NCBI GenBank assembly: GCA_021805275.1
Contig: JAJZFQ010000043.1
Location: 1 to 64,000 of the forward strand
Source of the DNA: Pseudomonadota bacterium
Lineage (GTDB): Bacteria; Pseudomonadota; Gammaproteobacteria; Steroidobacterales; Steroidobacteraceae
Length of the DNA: 64,000 nucleotides
Reading direction: 5' to 3'
The translations under genes and the position numbers were made by a program. Positions 1-7,423 of this stretch are shown here, piece by piece (within the stretch, counting starts at the first letter, position 1; each line of letters opens with the position of its first letter). The notes beneath the pieces were generated by a model. The model did not search any database and was not told the origin of the DNA. It saw only the letters and a list, made by a program, of their open reading frames with translations.

Positions 1-559
1 CCTGGCGACGCAGCGCCGCCGGGTCACCGGACTTCCGCTCGCGCCAGCGAGCCTCGGTGCTGCCCCACGCCACGAAATGCTGCTTGAGGAGATACGGGGC
101 AGTCTGCTGCACAAACTGGAACTGCAGCGCACTTACCGCCCGTTCCTTGTACTTGAATCGGGCGAGACCTTGGTGCGCATGGTTGTCGTGATTGCTGACG
201 AGCATCAGCGGAAAGGCAGCGCTCGCCCACTCCTCGCCCGGCTCGCGCCACACCCGCCCGAACTGCGGAATGACGCCCCAGAAGCTCCCCGCGCGGGCGC
301 GATTCGCCTCGCGCACCATCTGTCCGCGCTGCAGCGGCACGAGGATCCCATCGACCGTGGTGAACTGCAGCGTCACGCCGGGAAACAGGCCGGCGTCGCC
401 GCACTCGGCGGGCAGCGTGTGCTCGAACGGCGGCTCGATGCGCATGCGCGCCGGTGAGAGGCGCAGCGTGCCGGAGAATTCCGGAGCCGCTTCAGCCGAG
501 GCCGCTGGCCAGAACGCCTCGTTGGGCAGGGGTGCGTCCAAGAGTCCCGTGTCCGTCAT
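1..559 (-). CDS. Unrecognised protein, N-terminal part (runs off left edge)
   Basis: An open frame reads leftward from ATG at 559 and leaves the window without a stop, giving 186 codons. The N-terminus begins MTDTGLLDAPLPNEAFW. It is rich in aromatic and charged residues and has no signal peptide or transmembrane segment; a segment near residue 125 reads LVSNHDNHAHQGLARFKYK. I do not recognise the family. It lies on the same strand as the two amine-oxidase-like genes ending at 713, so it may be the third or fourth gene of that transcript. Codon use looks like that of its neighbours, which supports it being real. Confidence 0.6.
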   Translation of the reverse strand, partial: MTDTGLLDAPLPNEAFWPAASAEAAPEFSGTLRLSPARMRIEPPFEHTLPAECGDAGLFPGVTLQFTTVDGILVPLQRGQMVREANRARAGSFWGVIPQFGRVWREPGEEWASAAFPLMLVSNHDNHAHQGLARFKYKERAVSALQFQFVQQTAPYLLKQHFVAWGSTEARWRERKSGDPAALRRQ

Positions 560-569
560 CGCTGCGCTC

Positions 570-719
570 TCAGTCGAGTCGGAAATCTGCTCGTGCCTCG
601 CCCGGCCGGCGCTGCCCGCCCCGCAGGATGCGGGCATCGCTGAGGAGGCTTGCGACCGGATACAGATTCGTTCGCGGGATCAGGCGGCGCACGTGCAGGT
701 CCTCGTTTAAGCTTAGCAC
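570..719 (-). CDS. Possible small ORF, 49 aa
   Basis: A short frame starts at GTG 719, overlapping the stop codon of the upstream oxidoreductase, and stops at 570, eleven bases before the ATG of the next gene. The product would contain LNEDLHVRRLIPRTNLYPVA and end in ADFRLD. The tight packing suggests translational coupling, but no family is recognised. It could equally be untranslated spacer. Low confidence. Confidence 0.25.
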   Translation of the reverse strand: MLSLNEDLHVRRLIPRTNLYPVASLLSDARILRGGQRRPGEARADFRLD

Positions 720-1888
720 CGTTGCGCGCGGCTCGGCGCGGCGAGGGGCAACCATCCCTGGCGCGTGCGCCACTGCGGCTGCAGGTGCGCGAACCGCTCC
801 AGTCTCAAGGTGGACAGGTCGGCGAATCGGCAGGTTCCCTCGACCACCAGATCACGCATCGCCCTTCCGCTGGCCGGTGACAGTCCGAAGCCCACGCTCG
901 AGAGGGTCGCAAGCGTCACGTTCTCGGGACTGGCGAGCCGTTCGATCACCGGCCGCCCGTCCGGGGTGTTCTCGATGAAACCGGCCCAGCTGCGGATCAC
1001 ACGCGCATGCGTCGCCTTTGGAAACAACTGGCACAAGCGCCGCGCAATGCTCGCCTGCAGGACTGTCGAGTGCGGCCGAGTCTGCTGCGCATCCGCATCG
1101 TCCACCCATTCGTGGGGGCCACCACCGTAGGCGAGATTACCGCGCAAAGTCTGCCGGCCGTACAGACCGTTGCCATCGACGCCGCCGATCCGCATCGGTG
1201 CGAGCGGCTCGGTCACGATCATTTCGGCACGGGCGCTGGCCAGAGGCACGCTGACACCGAGCATCGCTGCGAGCCGAGCCGTGGCAGTGCCCGCGGCAAT
1301 CACCAGTTGATCGCACGCGAAGCTGCCGGCGCTCGTCTGGACTCCGCGCACCCTCCCGCCTTGGACCGTCAGGCCGACGACCGGCGTATTCTGCAGGAGT
1401 CGACCGCCGTGATCCTGCAGCGCCCAGGCGTACGCCTGTACCGTTCGGTGCGGGTTAGCGTGCCCACCGAAATGATGGAAATACCCGCCCCAGGCGTCCT
1501 GCGGCGCATACGGAACGAGCTCGCGAACCTGCTTCGCATCGAGGACATCGGAGCGCAACCCGTGATGCTCTCCGTTCTCGAGCGCGCGCCGGTACAGCCG
1601 GAACTGCCGCTCATCAAGGGCGATGCGGATCCGCTGCGGGCGAAACTCGGTCGGGTACCCCAGCAAATCATCGAGCATCGGCCAGAGTCGCTGCTCCTCG
1701 AGGAACAACGGACTGTGGTGATGCGAACAGCCACCGCCGTTGCGGCCCGAAGCGGCCCAACCCACGGTGGCAGCCTCGATCACCATCACCTCGATGCCCT
1801 CGCGGGCGAGCCACCAACCAGCACTCAGCCCGGTCACGCCGCCACCGACGATGATCACCGCCGCCCCCGCGCCGTTACGCGCGCTCAT
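713..1888 (-). CDS. FAD-dependent amine oxidase, DAO family (HcnC/OoxB-like)
   Basis: A 391-residue flavoprotein with an N-terminal dinucleotide-binding motif (IIVGGGVTGLSAGWWLAREG, about residues 12-31) followed by the GRNGG signature of D-amino-acid/glycine oxidase-type enzymes. The C-terminal FAD loop contains ENTPDGRPVI near residue 310. The family oxidises C-N bonds of amino acids or secondary amines. Its ATG overlaps the stop of the upstream gene (ATGA), so it is translationally coupled to an HcnB/OoxA-like subunit. Together they resemble the alpha and beta flavin subunits of hydrogen cyanide synthase, octopine or nopaline oxidases. The substrate is not readable. Next to a betaine regulator, an N-methyl or N-carboxyalkyl amino acid is plausible (inference). 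Confidence 0.8.
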   Translation of the reverse strand: MSARNGAGAAVIIVGGGVTGLSAGWWLAREGIEVMVIEAATVGWAASGRNGGGCSHHHSPLFLEEQRLWPMLDDLLGYPTEFRPQRIRIALDERQFRLYRRALENGEHHGLRSDVLDAKQVRELVPYAPQDAWGGYFHHFGGHANPHRTVQAYAWALQDHGGRLLQNTPVVGLTVQGGRVRGVQTSAGSFACDQLVIAAGTATARLAAMLGVSVPLASARAEMIVTEPLAPMRIGGVDGNGLYGRQTLRGNLAYGGGPHEWVDDADAQQTRPHSTVLQASIARRLCQLFPKATHARVIRSWAGFIENTPDGRPVIERLASPENVTLATLSSVGFGLSPASGRAMRDLVVEGTCRFADLSTLRLERFAHLQPQWRTRQGWLPLAAPSRAQRC

Positions 1889-3531
1889 TCGCCGGTCACC
1901 GGCTCATCCTCGCCACACTCGGCGACATTGCCGTCCGCTCCGATGCGCCAGAACGGAATCCACTGCGAGGCCATGCCGAACCAGCTGTCCCAGTGCGCCC
2001 CGAGCGCCGGCGACTCCAGCATCGCCGCCAAACCGTCAAGCCGCTGCGGCCGAACCGGAGCGCGATAGGTCGCCAGCGGAACCGCATCGAGTGCCGCACC
2101 GCTCTGCAGCGCGAGCAGCGCTGCGATCTGCTCGCGGCAGCGGCGGCCCTGGCACGGGCCCATCCCCGCGCGCGTGAGCCGCTTGACCAGATCCGGGCTC
2201 ACCGCCCGTCCGCCCCCCTGGCAGGAGCCATGCGGTCCGCTCTCCCGGCGCCAGCCGAGGTAGCCCGGCGGCTGCAGGGCGAGCAACTGCCCCGCGGTGA
2301 CCTCTTCACACTGGCAGATATGGGGCTGCCCGGCGGCGTGCGACATCGAAGCGCGCACCCACGCGAGCCGCGTGCCCGCGATGTCGCGGGTGCTCGCGTC
2401 CGGCACGACCGGTGCGGGCTGCCGCGCGACGTCAACCTGGGCATCCAGCGCCCTCAAGGCGGCGCCGACGGCAATCTGGGCTTCGCGCAAAACGACGTCC
2501 TGCGAGAGGCTCTTCGACGGCCAAACACCGGCGCAGTCGCCAATCGCGTACATGTAGGGCAGCGAGGTCCGCTGCGTCTCATCAATGACTGGCACGTGGC
2601 CACCCCGCGCAGCATCGAAGCGCACAGCGCAACCGCTCGCCTCGAGCAACTCGATCGCCGGTACCGTCTCAATGCCGAGCACGATCGTGTCGCAGTCGAT
2701 CACCTCAGCTGCATCATCAGGATGCTCGGCGCCGCCCCCGACGCGCGCCAGCCGGACCGCCTTCACGCCGCGGGCATCGCCTAGCGCCTGTTGAACCACA
2801 TGCGACGTCAGGAGCTGCGTCCCGCCTGAGAGCAACTGATCCAGCAGCTGCGGCGGTCCGGCCGGTGCCCCAGCCTGCTCGACGATGGCGGCAATGCACA
2901 CCCCCGCCTCGGTGAGCGCCTGCCCGACCTGCAAGGTCTCCGCGGCACTGCCGATGAGCACCGCAGTACGTGCATCGAGCGCGCGGTAGAGCTTCGCCAG
3001 TCGCCAGGCGGCGCTCGCGCCCATCACGCCGGCCAGGTGCCATCCATCGAAGGCCAAGCCCATGTCGCGCCGACCGGCCGCAACGATGACCTGCCGGAAG
3101 CGCAGCAGGTAGGCCCGCTCGGCGTCGGTGAGTCCCGCCACGTGTCCCTTGGCCCAGCGGCGCGTGGCAGTGCACGGGAAAACACCCCATACCGCCGTGC
3201 CCAAGCGCACCTCGACGCCGGCATCCATCGCATCGGCCAGCCGAGGATTGGCCTCAAGGATCGACTCCAGCATGGCGTTTCGATTGGCGACCGTCGCGTC
3301 CATGCGCGCGCCGAAATGCAGTGGCACCTCCTCGCCCATGCTCGCCAGCGGCACGGGATTCTCATCCACGAGTGTGACCCGCACGCCGTGCCCGGCCGCC
3401 GCAAGCGCCGCAGCCATCCCCGCAGGTCCCGCCCCGATCACCAGTAGATCGGTTTCCTCATCGATAGGCGGCTGCTTGCCCTCCACGGAGGCCGGATCCG
3501 GCGTGTAGCCGGTGTTGCCCGCGAGACTCAT
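1885..3531 (-). CDS. FAD/NAD(P) oxidoreductase subunit with BFD-type [2Fe-2S] domain (HcnB/OoxA-like)
   Basis: 548 residues. An FAD Rossmann motif (VIGAGPAGMAAALAAAGHG) sits near residues 31-49 and a second nucleotide-binding fold lies mid-protein. The C-terminal domain is cysteine-rich and BFD-like, with CQCEEV near residue 403 and GPCQGRRC near residue 458, the usual [2Fe-2S] ligand pattern. This architecture matches HcnB/OoxA and one half of sarcosine oxidase alpha. It should pass electrons from the partner DAO subunit (713-1888), to which it is coupled by an ATGA overlap. The small ferredoxin-like HcnA subunit usually encoded beside such pairs is not found here. The start at ATG 3531 follows a purine-rich AAGGGCTGA stretch. 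Confidence 0.82.
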   Translation of the reverse strand: MSLAGNTGYTPDPASVEGKQPPIDEETDLLVIGAGPAGMAAALAAAGHGVRVTLVDENPVPLASMGEEVPLHFGARMDATVANRNAMLESILEANPRLADAMDAGVEVRLGTAVWGVFPCTATRRWAKGHVAGLTDAERAYLLRFRQVIVAAGRRDMGLAFDGWHLAGVMGASAAWRLAKLYRALDARTAVLIGSAAETLQVGQALTEAGVCIAAIVEQAGAPAGPPQLLDQLLSGGTQLLTSHVVQQALGDARGVKAVRLARVGGGAEHPDDAAEVIDCDTIVLGIETVPAIELLEASGCAVRFDAARGGHVPVIDETQRTSLPYMYAIGDCAGVWPSKSLSQDVVLREAQIAVGAALRALDAQVDVARQPAPVVPDASTRDIAGTRLAWVRASMSHAAGQPHICQCEEVTAGQLLALQPPGYLGWRRESGPHGSCQGGGRAVSPDLVKRLTRAGMGPCQGRRCREQIAALLALQSGAALDAVPLATYRAPVRPQRLDGLAAMLESPALGAHWDSWFGMASQWIPFWRIGADGNVAECGEDEPVTGE

Positions 3532-3659
3532 TCAGCCCTTGGCGCCGCCTGTGCAGTTGCGATGTTGAACTGGAGTATTCCGCAACCATCGTCGTGCGCA
3601 TGCGAAAACCCGACAGCTTTCGCAGAGGATCCGACTTCACGCAGCGAGTCGCCACTGGG

Positions 3660-4631
3660 TCACGACCGCTCGCGGGACGCTACGGCGTTGCGCGTACGGG
3701 TTCGCTCCTCACGCGGTGCAAAGCCGAACACCCGCTTGTAGGTGTGCGAAAAATGCGAGGCAGATTTGAACCCGGTCTCGATCGCGACCTCGAATATCGA
3801 GGCGGTGGTGGTGGCGAGCAGCATCCGGCTGCGATCGAGTCGCAGTTTCACGTAGAAAGACCGCGGCGAGACGTTCAGCTCCCCCCTGAACAGCCGCTCC
3901 ATGTGCCGCAGCGAGATGCCGTTGCGCGTGGCGATCTGCGCCAGGGGCGGTGCTCCGCGCAGCGCCGCGGACTCCATCTGCGCGATGATGCGCAGCAGCC
4001 GCGCGCTCGCCATCGGATAGCGTGCCCGCACCCCCATGCGCTGCGGGTCACTCTGCGAACGGATGCGCGGGTGGAGGAATTGCTCGGCAGCGCCCGCGGC
4101 CAATTCCTCGCCGCTGCCCTCGCGGATGAAATCCAGCATCATATCCATAGCCGCCGTGCCGCCCGAACAGGTGCAGATCTTCCCGTCGATGACAAATAGA
4201 TCGTCGAGCAGTCCGATCGCCGGATAGCGCTTGCGAAAGCGCTCCGCATACTCCCAGTGGACCGTGCAGCGCTTGCCCGTGAGCAGCCCGGCCTCGGCCA
4301 GCAGGAACGAGGCGGTGCTGATCCCGCCAATCCGCGTGCCGCGCGCCGCCAGCAGACGCAACCGGTTGTGCAGCGAGCGGTCAGCGTGGCACTGCAGCGG
4401 GTCGAGTCCCATGCAGATCAGCAGCACATCGGCGCGGTCCAGCCGCTCCAGCGCGAGATTCACGGCCACGGCGATGCCGTTGCTCGCCGAGACGGCCGCT
4501 CCGTCGATCGACAGCAGCTGCCACTCGAACAGCGACCGGCCCGCCAGGCGATTCGCCGCGCGCAACGGCTCGATGGCCGAGGCGAAGGACATCAGCGAGA
4601 ACTGGGGAACCAGCAGGAATGCGATGCGCAT
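3660..4631 (-). CDS. GlxA-family AraC regulator (GbdR/CdhR-like)
   Basis: 323 residues: an N-terminal DJ-1/PfpI-like domain (about 1-190) with the family hallmark VHWEYAERF near residue 125, then a C-terminal AraC double HTH (about 215-312) including LAQIATRNGISLRHMERLF and IFEVAIETGFKSASHFSHTY. GlxA-type AraC proteins such as GbdR, CdhR and SouR activate glycine betaine, carnitine and sarcosine catabolism genes in pseudomonads, so this is the obvious candidate master activator here. The DJ-1 nucleophile elbow reads GGISTASF, without a cysteine, as expected for a sensor rather than an enzyme. It is divergent from an MttB gene and lies upstream of the amine-oxidase pair on the same strand. Confidence 0.85.
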   Translation of the reverse strand: MRIAFLLVPQFSLMSFASAIEPLRAANRLAGRSLFEWQLLSIDGAAVSASNGIAVAVNLALERLDRADVLLICMGLDPLQCHADRSLHNRLRLLAARGTRIGGISTASFLLAEAGLLTGKRCTVHWEYAERFRKRYPAIGLLDDLFVIDGKICTCSGGTAAMDMMLDFIREGSGEELAAGAAEQFLHPRIRSQSDPQRMGVRARYPMASARLLRIIAQMESAALRGAPPLAQIATRNGISLRHMERLFRGELNVSPRSFYVKLRLDRSRMLLATTTASIFEVAIETGFKSASHFSHTYKRVFGFAPREERTRTRNAVASRERS

Positions 4632-4738
4632 GATGGCCGCGGGAGATACCTGGCATCACCGCGCGGGCCGGCCGCCTTGCGCGGCCGGCGCGGTTCGCCA
4701 GTGCCGATGTTCGTCGGCCGGACGCACGCTCGAGTCGG

Positions 4739-4750
4739 GTTTGCGCAAAC
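4739..4750. promoter_or_regulatory. 12-bp palindrome in divergent intergenic region
   Basis: GTTTGCGCAAAC is a perfect 12-bp palindrome in the 226-bp gap between the GlxA-type regulator (start 4631, minus) and the MttB gene (start 4858, plus). It is a candidate operator for that regulator or another dimeric factor. No known consensus is claimed. Confidence 0.35.
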
Positions 4751-4857
4751 GCACCATGATGGCCTGGCGGATTCTACATGCTGGCACAGCCGGCAACCAA
4801 CTTGCCGAAGGGTACGCAGGTGATTCTCAATCGTTTTCCAGCCGGTGCCGCCGTCCG

Positions 4858-6417
4858 ATGTCTCCCGTAGCGCCAAACCCGGAGCCTGCAGCGCCGCGAC
4901 GCTCAGGGGGCCGCAAGCGCCGCACGGGCGGGGGCCCTCTGGCGCAAAGCGCCTGGCAGGCGATCAGGAATCCCTACGCGCCGATGGAGGTGCTCACGGC
5001 CGACCAGCTCGAGGCCATTCACCGCACCTCGCTGCGCATTCTCGAGGAACTCGGCGTCGAGTTACGCTCAAGCGAGGCGCGCAGCATCATGCGCCGGGCC
5101 GGCGCCGACGTCGACGAGGCCAGCGGTCTTGTGCGGGTCGACCGGGGTCTGCTGGAGCAGGCGCTCGCCTCGACACCGGCCACCTTCACCCTGACCCCGC
5201 GCAATTCCGAGCGCCGCCTGACTTTCGGCACCAATCACCTCAATTTCGGGCTGGTCGCCGGCCCGCCGAACGTGCACGACTGCGAACGCGGACGCCGTGC
5301 CGGCAATCTCGACGACTACCGCAACTTCATCTGCCTGGCGCAGTACTTCAATGCCATCCACCTGATCGGCAATCAGGTGTGCGCGCCGATCGAGCTGCCG
5401 GCCAACTCCCGTCACCTCGACACCTACCGGGTCAATCTGCTCTATTCGGACCTCGCCTACCATTGCACAGCGATCGGTGCCGGTCGGGCACTCGATGGCA
5501 TCCGGATGATGGCCATCGCCCGCGGCCACACGCTCGAGCAGATGGCTGCCGAGCCGGGCGTGATCACCATCATTTCAGTCAATAGCCCGCGCCGCTTCGA
5601 TGACGCGATGGCCGATGGACTGATTGCCATGGCCAAGCACGGTCAGCCGGTGGTAATCACGCCCTTTACGCTCATGGGGGCGATGGCGCCGGTGTCGCTG
5701 GCCGCCGCACTGGCGCAGCAGAACGCCGAGGCGCTGTTCGGCGTGGTCCTGGCCCAGGCCGTGCGGCCCGGGACGCCAGTCATGTACGGCGCGTTCACCT
5801 CGAACGTCGATCTGCGCTCCGGAGCACCGGCATTCGGCACCCCCGAGCATACCAAGGCGAACATCGCCGGCGGCCAGCTCGCTCGTCGGTACCGGCTGCC
5901 GTACCGCACCTCCAACGCCTGCGCATCGAACGCCGCCGACGCGCAGGCCGTCTACGAAACCGAGATGTCCCTCTGGGGGGCGATGCTCGGCCATTCCAAT
6001 CTCGTCTACCACGCGGCCGGCTGGCAGGAAGGCGGAATGACCGCCTCGTACGAGAAACTCGTGCTCGACGTGGAGATGCTCCAGCTGATGATGGAGTTCC
6101 TTAGGCCGATCGCCGTCGATGAGGGTGAGCTTGCATTCGAGGCGATGCGCGGTGTGGCACCCGGAGGTCATTTCTTCGGTGAGCCGCACACGCTGCAGCG
6201 CTACGAGCACGCCTTCTACCAACCGCTGGTGACAAATTGGCAGAATTACGAAAGTTGGCGCGCCAGCGGCTCACCGGACGCCCTCACCCGCGCCACCGGC
6301 ATCTGGAAGCGAGCCCTGGCGGAATACGAGCAACCGCCGATGGATCCGGCCGTACACGCAGCGCTGGATGAGTACGTCGCGCGGCGGCGCGAGCAGATCG
6401 GTGAGGACGATCCGTGA
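4858..6417 (+). CDS. MttB-superfamily (non-pyrrolysine) amine:corrinoid methyltransferase, copy 1
   Basis: 519 residues from ATG 4858. The same frame stays open to 4231, but that part is antisense to the GlxA gene and is not MttB-like; the Arg-rich lead before LTADQLEAIHRTSLRILEEL matches the other copies. The core carries the MttB signatures VMYGAF, SGAPAFGTPEH, a DAQAVYETE segment near residue 360 and a C-terminal HAAGWQEGG element. The usual SK before the Asp is replaced by SN-A. There is no in-frame TAG, so pyrrolysine is excluded. The superfamily transfers a methyl group from a quaternary amine (betaine, proline betaine, carnitine types) to a Co(I) corrinoid protein; the specificity of this copy is unknown. 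Control by the adjacent GbdR-like protein is likely. Confidence 0.85.
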   Translation: MSPVAPNPEPAAPRRSGGRKRRTGGGPLAQSAWQAIRNPYAPMEVLTADQLEAIHRTSLRILEELGVELRSSEARSIMRRAGADVDEASGLVRVDRGLLEQALASTPATFTLTPRNSERRLTFGTNHLNFGLVAGPPNVHDCERGRRAGNLDDYRNFICLAQYFNAIHLIGNQVCAPIELPANSRHLDTYRVNLLYSDLAYHCTAIGAGRALDGIRMMAIARGHTLEQMAAEPGVITIISVNSPRRFDDAMADGLIAMAKHGQPVVITPFTLMGAMAPVSLAAALAQQNAEALFGVVLAQAVRPGTPVMYGAFTSNVDLRSGAPAFGTPEHTKANIAGGQLARRYRLPYRTSNACASNAADAQAVYETEMSLWGAMLGHSNLVYHAAGWQEGGMTASYEKLVLDVEMLQLMMEFLRPIAVDEGELAFEAMRGVAPGGHFFGEPHTLQRYEHAFYQPLVTNWQNYESWRASGSPDALTRATGIWKRALAEYEQPPMDPAVHAALDEYVARRREQIGEDDP

Positions 6418-6655
6418 CGGACCGAACGAGGCGCTCGAGTGAGCCGCCGCGGTCGCAATGCCGGATCGCCCGCGCGAGTGGCCTGCAGGGGCGCGTACAT
6501 CGAACGCCTGATCAAGTTCTCCTCGGCGGTACGAAGGCTCGCTGGTATCAAGGAAGGCAAAGCTGAGGAGTGCCCCGGCGGAGCCCGCCGCGACACCCCA
6601 CTTCGCCGCGATCAACCGTAGCCAGCCGCTCTGCGGCCAGAACCTCGGCGCGCAA
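6418..6655. other. Non-coding spacer before the transporter relic
   Basis: GC-rich sequence between the MttB stop and the first transporter-like segment. No frame with recognisable protein content was seen; it may hold decayed upstream sequence of the relic that follows. Confidence 0.4.
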
Positions 6656-7215
6656 TTGATATGCAAGAGGCTGGACTGGTACGACTTCGGACTTCACGGG
6701 CTCCTAACAGCGCCGATGGGTTCGCGATTCCTCCCCGCCTCGTACGTCATCGCCGCGCTGCCCGGCGCACATGCCGGATTCCCATTGGTTTCGTCATGCG
6801 CCCGGTCGCAGGCATCCTCTTCGGCGACATCGGCGATCGCACGGGCCGACGCGCAGTCCCGATCCCATCCATCGTGACGATGGAGGCCGCGATGACTCTC
6901 GAGTGCTGATGTTCGCAGCGGCCAAAGATATCGCCATTGCCGTCTTCCAATTCATCACGCACGGCAGCGCGCGAACCTTCTGTATCGCACCACGCTCGCT
7001 GCTCGGGCTGTCGTGTCTGGTCGAGAGGACCATACCCGTGATGCTGTCAGAACCGCTCTCGTCGCACTTCGGCGTATCGGGAAATCCGATCGTTTTCAAC
7101 ATCGGAATGCGCTTCGGCGGCGCCACCGCTCCGCGCATTGCGACCGCACTCGTCGGCCCGCTGGACGACCTTGCCGGCGCGTATCACCTGACCACATGCG
7201 CACTACCCCTTTTTC
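6656..7215 (+). pseudogene. Remnant of an MHS-family MFS transporter (ProP/betaine type)
   Basis: Three pieces of a metabolite:H+ symporter appear in three different frames. LDWYDFGLHGLLTAPMG at about 6671-6721 corresponds to the first membrane segment (EWYDF-type motif). RPVAGILFGDIGDRTGRR at about 6799-6852 is the MFS loop 2-3 signature. FGGATAPRIATALVG at about 7112-7156 is the late FGGTAP motif of the family. About 185 codons remain of a protein normally over 400, so it has both frameshifts and a large deletion. MHS carriers include proline/betaine, ectoine and dicarboxylate porters. In a betaine catabolic region the relic probably marks a lost uptake route. Confidence 0.7.
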
Positions 7216-7351
7216 ATCGCGGTCCATGTGCTATCCGGCCACCGCCGCGAACCGCCCAATTGATCCACCGGGATGCCAGCGCAGCATCCCCGTGCGTTGC
7301 CGGTGCAGTCCGACTCCGGCAGGCGCCGCGCAGAGCGCAGCCGAAGCTCGG

Positions 7352-7381
7352 TTGCGGCGTCACGCCGCAGCACGCTAAAAT
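7352..7381 (+). promoter_or_regulatory. Candidate sigma-70 promoter for the TPR-sulfotransferase
   Basis: TTGCGG at 7352 and TAAAAT at 7376 are separated by 18 bases, 43 bases before the ATG at 7424. The spacer holds the dyad TGCGGCGT-C-ACGCCGCA. Weak -35 match. Confidence 0.3.
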
Positions 7382-7423
7382 TGTAATGAAACGGCGCGCA
7401 TTTCTGCGCCGCCAGGTGAATCG

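Noticed and set aside
4231..4857. N-terminal extension of MttB copy 1
   Set aside because: The frame is open but overlaps the GlxA-type regulator antisense and has no similarity to MttB N-termini; ATG 4858 fits the family.
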